Below, piece after piece: positions 7,235 through 13,559 of a stretch of DNA of 14,147 bases. The notes below the pieces were generated by a model. The model had not been told where the DNA came from, ran no database searches, and saw only the letters and a program-made list of their open reading frames with translations. Each line of letters opens with the position of its first letter. Position 1 is the first letter of the stretch. Source of the DNA: Myxococcales bacterium (GTDB lineage Bacteria; Myxococcota_A; UBA9160; JALSIO01); assembly GCA_026989995.1 (NCBI GenBank), contig JALSIO010000574.1, forward strand, positions 1 through 14,147, in the 5' to 3' direction. The position numbers were made by a program, and so were the translations under genes.

Positions 7235-8098
7235 CTACGCGTAGGTATGTCGTTCGTCCGGGAACTTGCGCTCCCGGACCTCCTCGGCGAAGGCCCGGGC
7301 GGCCCGGGCCGCCCGGGCGCCGAGGTCGGCGTACTGCTTCACGAAGCTCGGGGTCCACTCGGAAAGCCCGAGCAGGTCGTGCATCACGAGCACCTGCCCG
7401 TCGCAGAGCGCTCCGGCCCCGATGCCGATGGTGGGGATCCCCACCTCGGCGGTCACCCGCGCCGCGGCCTCCGGCGGCATGGCCTCGAGCACCAGCGCGA
7501 AGGCCCCGGCCTCCTCCACGGCGCGCGCATCGCGGAGCAGGCGCTCCCGGGCCGCGGCGCTCCGGCCCTGTACCCGGAGGCCGCCCATGCGGTGCAGCGA
7601 CTGGGGCGTGAGCCCGATGTGCGCCATCACCGGGATCTCCGCGGCGGTGACGCGCCGAATGGTCTCGGCCATGGCCGCGCCGCCCTCGAGCTTCACGGCG
7701 TGGGCCCCGCCCTCCTTCACGAGCCGGAGCGCGCTTCGCACCGCGTCCTCGGGCGAGACGTGGTAGGAGCCGAAGGGCATGTCCGCCACCACCAGGCTCC
7801 GGCGCGCCGCCCGGGACACGGCGCGGGTGTGGTAGACGATGTCGTCGAGGGTGACCGGAAGGGTCGTCTCCTCGCCCTGGACGACGTTGGCCACCGAGTC
7901 TCCCACGAGCAGGACGTCGATCCCGGCCTGGTCGAAGATCCGGGCGAAGCAGAAGTCGTAGGCGGTGAGCATGGAGATGGGCTCGCCCCGGCGCTTGCGC
8001 GCGGCGAGCGTCCGCACGGTGACCCGGTGCTCCCGGTGTGCACCGCGGCTCCGGGCGGCCGGCGAGCCGGTGGCCTTAGGGGAGGGGTGGACGGACAT
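7235..8098 (-). CDS. panB: 3-methyl-2-oxobutanoate hydroxymethyltransferase
   Basis: A 287-residue enzyme that transfers a hydroxymethyl group from methylene-tetrahydrofolate to 2-oxoisovalerate, making ketopantoate, the first committed step of pantothenate synthesis. Family blocks are [19 protein letters not shown] (43-61), [13 protein letters not shown] (63-75, metal ligand Asp67), [10 protein letters not shown] (103-112, metal ligand Asp106), HAVKLEGG (133-140), HIGLTPQ (160-166) and LEAMPP (204-209, catalytic-type Glu205). The first 25 or so residues are an extra basic, low-complexity tail. ATG at 8098 has GGGAGG (8104-8109) 5 nt upstream. It is the first gene of the pan-smpB operon and is preceded by a 534-bp gene-free region. 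Confidence 0.97.
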   Translation of the reverse strand: MSVHPSPKATGSPAARSRGAHREHRVTVRTLAARKRRGEPISMLTAYDFCFARIFDQAGIDVLLVGDSVANVVQGEETTLPVTLDDIVYHTRAVSRAARRSLVVADMPFGSYHVSPEDAVRSALRLVKEGGAHAVKLEGGAAMAETIRRVTAAEIPVMAHIGLTPQSLHRMGGLRVQGRSAAARERLLRDARAVEEAGAFALVLEAMPPEAAARVTAEVGIPTIGIGAGALCDGQVLVMHDLLGLSEWTPSFVKQYADLGARAARAARAFAEEVRERKFPDERHTYA

Positions 8099-8217
8099 GG
8101 CGGCCTCCCTCCCCGGACGCGGGGACCGGCAGCCCGGACCGGCCCGCCGCTCCACCCGGCCGCACCCAGGCCGGGGGAGCACCACAGGGCGCGTTCGGGG
8201 TCCGGAAACGGCGCGGA

Positions 8218-8231
8218 ACCGCCGCGGCGGT
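8218..8231. repeat. 14-bp perfect palindrome in the panB upstream region
   Basis: ACCGCCGCGGCGGT is a perfect inverted repeat, and the symmetry continues after one mismatch on each side (GG...CC). It lies about 120 bp before the panB start. It could be an operator, but GC-only symmetry makes chance plausible. Confidence 0.25.
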
Positions 8232-8265
8232 ACCCGCTTCGCCCGCTCCGATCCGAGTGTGGGGG

Positions 8266-8314
8266 AAAAGGCGCTTTCGGTGCGCGTCGGCGGAGAAGCC
8301 ACCGCCGAAGGCGC
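8266..8314 (-). terminator. possible weak intrinsic terminator
   Basis: On the minus strand GCGCCTTCGG (8314-8305) can pair with CCGAAAGCGC (8280-8271) with one mismatch, followed by C and TTTT (8269-8266). Within it CGGCGG/CCGCCG at 8289-8294 and 8302-8307 forms a competing hairpin that shares bases with the larger stem. The T-run is short, so termination may be partial or conditional. Confidence 0.35.
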
Positions 8315-8591
8315 TCCACCCTGGGCCCCCGTCCCGGTCTCCGCCGCCCGACGATTCCGCCTCCCGCCCACCGGGGCTGCCGACCGAGCCGGCTGGCCCC
8401 TGCACGGGTGCTGCCGAGATCCCTCCACCCGCAGGCGCCTGGCGCGCCGGGCGGGCCGTGGCAGCTCGGCCGGGATGGCGTTTGTTCGGCGACCTCCGAT
8501 CCGGGCGATGCTCGGGCTCGAGGCGTCGCTTTCGTTTCCGGGCCTTGCCGCGCCCGGGGGGTTCTGCCGATGCGGAGCGCCCCGTGCGCTT

Positions 8592-8603
8592 CCGCTCGAG
8601 CGG
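8592..8603. repeat. 12-bp perfect palindrome at the predicted transcription start
   Basis: CCGCTCGAGCGG is fully self-complementary and sits where the promoter at 8609-8636 would begin transcription. It could be an operator or the first RNA hairpin. In DNA of this GC content a palindrome of this size also occurs by chance. Confidence 0.35.
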
Positions 8604-8608
8604 TCCCT

Positions 8609-8636
8609 AGCATACGCGGGGCGGACTCGAAGTCAA
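8609..8636 (-). promoter_or_regulatory. sigma70-type promoter upstream of the panB region
   Basis: On the minus strand TTGACT (8636-8631, five of six) and TATGCT (8614-8609, four of six) are separated by 16 nt. The -35 box contains the TGA stop of the small ORF that follows rsmA. Transcription would start near 8602-8605 and run toward panB. These are among the few AT-rich hexamers in the area. Confidence 0.55.
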
Positions 8637-8929
8637 CCAGGCCCCTCGCCCGCGGCCGCTTCGAGAACCTCCCGGACGGCGGGTGGCAGATAGCGCGCGG
8701 TGAGTCGGTCGCCCGCGAAGCGGTGCAGCGCCCGCGCAACGAGCGCAATTCGCTCCTCGGGGGGATCCGCGGGATCGAGGAGCACGTAGACGCGGCCGCG
8801 AAGTCGGCACACCCCGGGCCGGGCGGGCGGATCCCCCACCGGGTCGCCGGCCGGCCGAAGCTCCCGCACCTCGAGGCCGAGCTCCGAGGCGAGCTCGAGC
8901 AGCCGGTGGAGGACGACGGACGGCTCCAG
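8633..8929 (-). CDS. small conserved-looking hypothetical protein after rsmA, probable CTG start
   Basis: About 98 residues with protein-like composition: an N-terminal helix VVLHRLLELASELGLEVREL, a GVCRLRGRVYVLLDPADPPEERIALVARAL core and the end ARYLPPAVREVLEAA. It reminds me of short hypothetical proteins in deltaproteobacteria with a CRLRG...DP...YLPP pattern, but I cannot name a function. The frame is the same as that of rsmA: after the rsmA TGA come CCC, then CTG at 8929. No ATG, GTG or TTG occurs before GTG at 8869, which would cut off the predicted first helix. GGAGG (8938-8942) is 8 nt from the CTG, so a CTG start is proposed; readthrough of the TGA is the alternative. The gene ends inside the next promoter's -35 box. 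Confidence 0.6.
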   Translation of the reverse strand: MEPSVVLHRLLELASELGLEVRELRPAGDPVGDPPARPGVCRLRGRVYVLLDPADPPEERIALVARALHRFAGDRLTARYLPPAVREVLEAAAGEGPG

Positions 8930-8932
8930 GGG

Positions 8933-9805
8933 TCAGGCCTCCGTTCCACCCCCGGGCGCCGGCGGGATCCGCCGCGCGAGGTGGAAGAGCTGCTCGGGAG
9001 AAAGTTCCTCCGCGCGCACCCCGGCAGGAAGCCCCTGCGCCGCGAGCGCACGCTCCACGGCGGCTGCCGGGAACCCCGTCTCGCGCAGGCTGTTGGCGAG
9101 GGTCTTGCGGCGATGGCGGAAGGCGGCGCGCACAAAGGCCTCGAAGAGCCGGAACTCGTCCGGTCCGAGCGGGCTCGCCGGCCGCGGCCGCAGCGTGACG
9201 AAGCTCGAGATGACCCGCGCCGCCGGGACGAAGGCGCGCCCCGCGACGTCCCGGTGGTGCTCCGCCCGCGCCCGAAGCGCGGCCAGCGCTGCGAGCGATC
9301 CGTAGCCCGGGTCCTTCGGCCGAGCCAGAAGCCGGCGCGCCACTTCCTTCTGGAGCATCAGCGAGGCCCCCGCCAGCCCGGGGAGCACGTCCAGGATGCG
9401 GCGGAGGAGCGGGGCGGAGATCGCATAGGGCAGGTTGCCCACCACCCGCACGGCGCCGCCCGGCGACCGGGCCGCGAGCGCATCGACGAGGGCGCCGAGG
9501 TCGACCTCGAGCGCGTCGGCGTGGCGCACCTCCACGGACGCGGGAAGGCCGGCCTCCTCGCGCAGGTAGGCCTCGAGCCCGGCATCCACCTCGAGAGCCA
9601 CCACCCGGGCCGCCCGCTCGGCGAGCGCAGCGGTCAGGGCCCCGAGCCCGGGCCCGATCTCGATCACGGCATCCCCCGGCCCGACCCCGGCGTCGCGCAC
9701 CAGGGTGCGGGCCAGGGCCCGGTCGCGCAGGAAGTTCTGTCCGCGGTCCCGGCTCGGCGCCAGGCCCCGCCGGGCGAGAATGGACCGGATGGGCTCCCGG
9801 CTCAC
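8933..9805 (-). CDS. rsmA: 16S rRNA (adenine(1518)-N(6)/adenine(1519)-N(6))-dimethyltransferase
   Basis: A 290-residue SAM-dependent methyltransferase (RsmA, also called KsgA) that dimethylates two adjacent adenines near the 3' end of 16S rRNA during 30S assembly. Motifs are GQNFLRD (22-28), the SAM loop EIGPGLG (49-55), the acidic end of strand 2 LEVD (71-74), HADALE (95-100) and the catalytic NLPY (124-127). The C-terminal helical domain has the usual RHRRKTLANSL segment. The GTG start overlaps the tsaD stop as GTGA and lacks a strong Shine-Dalgarno site, so it depends on coupling. Length is slightly above the family norm. A small ORF follows in the same frame after the stop. Confidence 0.96.
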   Translation of the reverse strand: MSREPIRSILARRGLAPSRDRGQNFLRDRALARTLVRDAGVGPGDAVIEIGPGLGALTAALAERAARVVALEVDAGLEAYLREEAGLPASVEVRHADALEVDLGALVDALAARSPGGAVRVVGNLPYAISAPLLRRILDVLPGLAGASLMLQKEVARRLLARPKDPGYGSLAALAALRARAEHHRDVAGRAFVPAARVISSFVTLRPRPASPLGPDEFRLFEAFVRAAFRHRRKTLANSLRETGFPAAAVERALAAQGLPAGVRAEELSPEQLFHLARRIPPAPGGGTEA

Positions 9806-10863
9806 GCCACGGGTCGCGCGCTCCGGACGCCCGGGGTGGCGACCAGCGGCGCGCGGGAGAAGGCACCGAGATCGAGACCGGATCGGCGCCCCCGGGCGAG
9901 CTCGCGGGCACCGGCCGCGGCGATCATCGCGGCGTTGTCGGTGCAGAGCGCGACCGGTGGAAAGACGGCGAGCACGCCCCGGTCGCGCGCGAGCTCGGCC
10001 ACCCGGCTTCGCAGGCGGCGGTTGGCGGCGACACCGCCCACCACCGCAGCGCGCGACACGTCCTCCTGCTCGAGCGCCTGCTCGAGCTTGGCCACCAGCA
10101 CGTCGACGGCGGCGGCCTCGAAGGAGGCCGCGAGGTCGGCGACGTCGCGCGGACCGAGCGGCCGGCGCCGCTCCACCTCGATGGCCACGGCCGTCTTGAG
10201 TCCGCTGTAGGAGAAGTCGAGGCCGCCGCGGCCGAGCATCGGCCGGGGGAGCGGGATCGCATCCGGATCCCCCTGCTCCGCCGCGCGCGAGACCGCGGGG
10301 CCACCCGGGAAGGGAAGCCCCAGGAGGCGGGCCACCTTGTCGAAGGCCTCCCCCACCGCGTCGTCGCGGGTGGCGCCGAGACAGGCGACCTCGCTCGAGG
10401 CGTCGATCCGGTAGAGGGCCGTGTGCCCGCCAGAGACCACGAGCCCCACATAGGGCGGAACCAGCGCGGGTTCCGCGAGCTCCGCGGCGGCCAGGTGGCC
10501 CGCCAGGTGGTGCACGCCCACGCAGGGGATCCCGAGGCGCCACGCAAGCGCCTTGCCGAAGGAGAGCCCGACCAGGAGGGAGCCCACCAGCCCCGGGCCC
10601 GCGGTCACCGCCACGCCGGTCAGGTCCTCGGCGCGGACACCCGCCTCCTCGAGGGCGCGCTCGACCACCTCGGAAACGGCGCGCACGTGGTCCCGGGAGG
10701 CGAGCTCCGGCACGACGCCGCCGTAGGGTCGGTGGACCTCCTGCTGCCCGCGCACCGCGCTCGAGAGCAGCTCGCGGCCGTCCCGCACCACGGCCGCGGC
10801 CATCTCGTCGCAGCTGCTCTCGACGCCGAGGACCAGCCGATCCGCGGGCAGGACCGCGCTCAC
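9802..10863 (-). CDS. tsaD: tRNA N6-adenosine threonylcarbamoyltransferase
   Basis: A 353-residue ASKHA-fold protein (formerly Gcp/YgjD) that transfers the threonylcarbamoyl group to A37 of ANN-decoding tRNAs, with TsaB and TsaE as usual partners; neither is encoded here. Motifs: VLGVESSCDE (11-20), the metal-binding HHLAGH with His119 and His123, SGGHT (144-148), GEAFDKVARLLGL (171-183), LDFSYSGLKTA (215-225), a GGVAANRRLR segment near 280 and CTDNAAMIA near the end. The N-terminus has about eight more residues than is usual. The GTG start overlaps the stop of the DksA/TraR-family gene as GTGA, and the 3' end overlaps rsmA the same way, so the three genes are tightly coupled. Confidence 0.97.
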   Translation of the reverse strand: MSAVLPADRLVLGVESSCDEMAAAVVRDGRELLSSAVRGQQEVHRPYGGVVPELASRDHVRAVSEVVERALEEAGVRAEDLTGVAVTAGPGLVGSLLVGLSFGKALAWRLGIPCVGVHHLAGHLAAAELAEPALVPPYVGLVVSGGHTALYRIDASSEVACLGATRDDAVGEAFDKVARLLGLPFPGGPAVSRAAEQGDPDAIPLPRPMLGRGGLDFSYSGLKTAVAIEVERRRPLGPRDVADLAASFEAAAVDVLVAKLEQALEQEDVSRAAVVGGVAANRRLRSRVAELARDRGVLAVFPPVALCTDNAAMIAAAGARELARGRRSGLDLGAFSRAPLVATPGVRSARPVA

Positions 10864-11225
10864 TCGCCCATGCGGCGTTCGAGCTGCTCCTGTTCCGCCT
10901 TGCAGTCGATGCACAGCTCGGCCACCGGCCGTGCCTGCAGGCGCTTGAGGCCGATCTCCTCGCCGCAGTTCTCGCACTTGCCGTACTCGCCGCGCTCGAT
11001 CTTGTCGAGAGCTGCCTCGATCTTGTTCAGCAGGCCCCGCTCCCGCTCGCGGAGGCGGCCGATGAAGGCGAGTCCCACTTCCGACGAGGCGGTGTCGATC
11101 TCGTCCGGGAAGTCGTCGGGATCGAGATGGATGTCTCCGGACAGGGCCTTGCGGGCGTTTCCGAGGAGCTGGTCGCGGCTCTCCGTCAAGATCTTGCGAA
11201 ACTTCTCCAGATCCCGCTTTCTCAC
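10860..11225 (-). CDS. dksA: DksA/TraR family zinc-finger transcription factor
   Basis: A 121-residue protein that, as in DksA, should enter the RNA polymerase secondary channel and modulate initiation, often with ppGpp. An N-terminal coiled-coil region (about 5-75) carries the tip motif DEID-TA (Asp41 and Asp44 in the D-x-x-D-x-A pattern of DksA). A four-cysteine zinc site follows at C84, C87, C105 and C108, with IGLKRLQARPVAELC between the pairs. Length is between TraR and E. coli DksA; the intact tip favours a DksA-like role. The GTG start lies 4 nt after the cpoB stop, with AGGTGA overlapping that stop as the ribosome site. The family call is firm; the symbol is less so, since genomes can carry several paralogues. 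Confidence 0.9.
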   Translation of the reverse strand: MRKRDLEKFRKILTESRDQLLGNARKALSGDIHLDPDDFPDEIDTASSEVGLAFIGRLRERERGLLNKIEAALDKIERGEYGKCENCGEEIGLKRLQARPVAELCIDCKAEQEQLERRMGE

Positions 11226-11229
11226 TGTC

Positions 11230-12156
11230 TCACCTCACGTGTGGGACCGGGCCCGCGGCCGCCTGGCCGGGACCGAGGGCCTCGAGCTGCTCGCGCGCTG
11301 CGCTCGCGCGCGGGGATTCCGGGTACTCCTCGAGCACGCGCTCGAAGGCACGACGCGCCGCCTGGGTGTAGCGCGGACCGAGGCGCAGGAGCGACTCTCC
11401 CTGCCGGTAGAGCGCCTCCGGCGCCATGTTGCCCTCGGGGTAGCGCGTGACGACGTCGTCGAAGCGGAGCACTGCGTACCTGTAGTCGCCCTTCTTGAAG
11501 TAGCAGTCGCCCATCCAATACGTGGCATCGTCAGCGTACGGGGAAGTCGGATAAGTCTGCAGGAACGCGGCGAAGCGGTCAATGCAGGCGTCGAGGTCGT
11601 CCGCGCGCCACGCCGCGTAGGCCTCCCGGAACGCGGCGAGCTCCCCCGCCCCCGCGCCGGGCTCTGCCGCCGCTTCGCGGGTGCCCTCCGGGCCGGCCGC
11701 CGGGGCACCGGGCGGCGAGGATCCCTCTGCGGGCCCGGCGGCTCCGGCCGCTGCCACCGGGCTTCCGGCCCCCGCTGCCCCGGGAGCGCCGGGCGGGGTC
11801 CCCGCCGGGGCCGCCCGACGCACTGCCTCCTCCCGCGCGCGCCGGGCCTCCTCGCGGGCCCGCTCGGCCTCGTGCTCGGCCACCTCGACCCGCCCCTGCA
11901 GGCTCCGCACCTCCTGGCGGAGCGAGTCGATCTCCGCCATGAGGTCGGCGACCTGGGCCCGGCTGGCGGCGCCTCCGGGCGCCTCCCGCTGCATGGCGAG
12001 CACCCGGTCCTCGAGCTTTCGGAACTCGGCCACCGTGACGCACCCCCCGAGGGCGAGCGCCGTCGCGAGGCCGACCACCACGCGCCCGGTCCTCCGCCCG
12101 CCCGCGGCGCCAGCGGCCCGCCGCGGGCACCCTGCGGTCGACGATCCTGCTGCCAT
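11230..12156 (-). CDS. cpoB: Tol-Pal system TPR lipoprotein CpoB (YbgF)
   Basis: A 308-residue predicted lipoprotein: basic n-region, hydrophobic core and lipobox ALGGC with Cys39. The mature part has a coiled coil rich in Glu/Arg (about 43-113, trimerising in known YbgF), a low-complexity Ala/Gly/Pro linker (115-171), and a C-terminal TPR domain (173-293) with DLDACIDRFAAFLQTYPTSPYADDATYWMGDC-type repeats typical of YbgF, written here in part: YPTSPYADDATYWMGDCYF. ATG at 12156 has an AGGGGGG stretch just upstream. In E. coli CpoB is soluble; a lipid anchor differs from that. It probably links Tol function to wall synthesis at division. BamD-like lipoproteins share the TPR type, but the tol context and coiled coil favour CpoB. 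Confidence 0.88.
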   Translation of the reverse strand: MAAGSSTAGCPRRAAGAAGGRRTGRVVVGLATALALGGCVTVAEFRKLEDRVLAMQREAPGGAASRAQVADLMAEIDSLRQEVRSLQGRVEVAEHEAERAREEARRAREEAVRRAAPAGTPPGAPGAAGAGSPVAAAGAAGPAEGSSPPGAPAAGPEGTREAAAEPGAGAGELAAFREAYAAWRADDLDACIDRFAAFLQTYPTSPYADDATYWMGDCYFKKGDYRYAVLRFDDVVTRYPEGNMAPEALYRQGESLLRLGPRYTQAARRAFERVLEEYPESPRASAAREQLEALGPGQAAAGPVPHVR

Positions 12157-12209
12157 CGCCCCCCCCTGCTCCGTGCGGTCGCGCCCGCCGCCCGCGGGCG
12201 CTTCCGGGT
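12157..12209 (-). repeat. tolB-cpoB gap with an 8-bp inverted repeat; pal absent
   Basis: The 53-bp gap holds GCGCCCGC (12181-12188), a 5-nt loop and GCGGGCGC (12194-12201), a perfect GC-only stem. No T-run follows, so it is not a standard terminator; it may act as an RNA processing or stability element between tolB and cpoB. No remnant of pal can be seen. Confidence 0.45.
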
Positions 12210-13559
12210 CTACTCCGGGTACGGCCCCCAATCCGGGGCCGTCTCGTCTCCGGGATCCCGGGTGAGCCGGACGAGCCCCCGGCCGTCGAGATTCACGGCG
12301 TAGAGGTCGTAGCTTCCGCGCCGGTTCGAGGCGAAGACCAGCTTGCGCGAGTCCGGCGACCAGCTCGGAGCCTCGTCGCTCCGCGGGTGGTCGACCACCG
12401 GCACGTTCACCCGGCCCTCGGGATCGGTGATCCAGATGTCGAAGCCCGTCCCCACCCGCCGCTGGTAGGCGATCCAACGGCCGTCGGGCGACCAGGCCGG
12501 ATCGGTGTTGTAGCTCCCCTCGAAGGTGAGGCGCCGCACGCGCCGCCCGTCCTGGTCCATCAGGTAGATCTGGGGCGAGCCCGCGCGATCGGAGACGAAG
12601 GCGAGGTGCCGGCCATCCGGGGACCACGAGGGCGAGACCTCGATGGCGCGGTTGCGCGTGAGTCGCCGGAGGGCGCGACCGTCACGGCCCACCGTGTAGA
12701 TCTCCGAGCCGTCGGCACCGCCCACCACCAGAGCCAGTCGCCGGCCGCCCGGGTCGAAGACGCCGCGGTAGATGGGTCCGACCCCGAGTCCACGCAGGAT
12801 CCGACCGGGAGAGGGGCGTCCCCGGGTCAGCAGGAACAGGGCGGGCGAGCCGGCCTCGCGGTAGGAGCTGTAGACGATCGAGCGGCCGTCCGGGGCCCAG
12901 TCGGGGAAGTTGTTGATCGAGCGGTTGCGCGTCGCCGCGCGCGGGTTGCCCCCGTCGGCATCCATCACGTGGATCTCGCGGGCGCTTCCGGACGAAGCGA
13001 CATAGGCGATCTCCGTGGACGCCACGCCCCGCACACCCGTGAAGAATTCCACCACGTCGTCGGCGATCCGCCGGGCGATGCGGAGCTCGTCCCCGGTCCC
13101 ACCGCGGTAGACCCGACCGGGGAAGGGACGGCACCGGCCCACGTCGAGGGTGCGGAACTCCACCTCGAGGCCCGTCGGCAGAGCCCGGATCTCGCCCGCC
13201 ACCAGCGCATCGGCTCGGATCGCCCTCCAGGGCTCGCAGGCGGGGCGCCCGGTCAGCGCCCCCGTCTCCTGCCCTCCCAGGTAGCTCGCCGGATCCAGGA
13301 TCTCGAACACGCCGGAAAACTCGAGGGCCCGCACGAGGGCCGCGCGGAAGCGGCCGGGCCGCACCGGATCCGGGGAGGGACCGGCCTCGCGGAACCGCTG
13401 GACCGCCGCCCGGTAGGCGCTCGCCCGCGGATCGGTGACGAGAACCGTGGGACGCTCGTCGGCGGGCGCAGTACCCGCGAGGACGCAGAGGAGGAGCCCG
13501 GCCGCAGCGAGGACGACCGCTCCGGCACGCGCAGGGATCCGCAGCCGGGCGTGCCTCAC
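12210..13559 (-). CDS. tolB: Tol-Pal system beta-propeller protein TolB
   Basis: A 449-residue periplasmic protein. A signal peptide (residues 1-33, cleavage predicted after APA) is followed by the TolB N-terminal domain (about 36-175, with FRAALVRALEFSGVFEILDP at 71-90) and a six-bladed propeller built from PD40 repeats: FPDWAPDGRSIVY (218-230), SPSWSPDGRHLAFVSD (309-324), DPAWSPDGRWIAYQ (353-366), APSWSPDSRKLVFASN (397-412) and a final APDWGP. TolB normally binds Pal and the TolA system to keep the outer membrane in step with division. GTG at 13559 overlaps the stop of the preceding tolA-like gene as GTGA. Length and domain order match the family. Confidence 0.97.
   Translation of the reverse strand: MRHARLRIPARAGAVVLAAAGLLLCVLAGTAPADERPTVLVTDPRASAYRAAVQRFREAGPSPDPVRPGRFRAALVRALEFSGVFEILDPASYLGGQETGALTGRPACEPWRAIRADALVAGEIRALPTGLEVEFRTLDVGRCRPFPGRVYRGGTGDELRIARRIADDVVEFFTGVRGVASTEIAYVASSGSAREIHVMDADGGNPRAATRNRSINNFPDWAPDGRSIVYSSYREAGSPALFLLTRGRPSPGRILRGLGVGPIYRGVFDPGGRRLALVVGGADGSEIYTVGRDGRALRRLTRNRAIEVSPSWSPDGRHLAFVSDRAGSPQIYLMDQDGRRVRRLTFEGSYNTDPAWSPDGRWIAYQRRVGTGFDIWITDPEGRVNVPVVDHPRSDEAPSWSPDSRKLVFASNRRGSYDLYAVNLDGRGLVRLTRDPGDETAPDWGPYPE

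Larger units (their letters stand above)
8099..8632 (-). other. 534-bp gene-free region upstream of panB; possible leader or small RNA
   Basis: No open frame here has family features or coding-like composition; the ones present are Arg/Pro/Ser-rich shadows. On the minus strand the region starts with a good sigma70-type promoter (8609-8636), has a palindrome at the predicted transcription start, a hairpin with a short T-run near its middle (8266-8314), a 14-bp palindrome (8218-8231) and the panB ribosome site. It may be a long panB leader, a separate RNA of about 330 nt, or simply a spacer. It is the only long gap in an otherwise packed window. Confidence 0.4.

Noticed and set aside
8257..8610. 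117-residue plus-strand frame in the panB upstream gap
   Set aside because: Arg/Pro/Ser-rich without helix or strand pattern, no ribosome site and no family feature; treated as non-coding.
8099..8632. A known structured RNA (RNase P, SRP, tmRNA, 6S, TPP or cobalamin riboswitch) in the gap
   Set aside because: None of the conserved core strings I know for these RNAs could be found on the minus strand. A covariance-model search is needed before excluding them fully.
7247..10210. 987-residue open frame on the plus strand
   Set aside because: It runs antisense to panB, rsmA and tsaD and shows mirrored codon bias. Long shadows are normal at this GC level.
12181..12201. Terminator between tolB and cpoB
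   Set aside because: The stem is perfect but no T-run follows on the minus strand, and cpoB begins only 25 bp later; listed as an inverted repeat instead.
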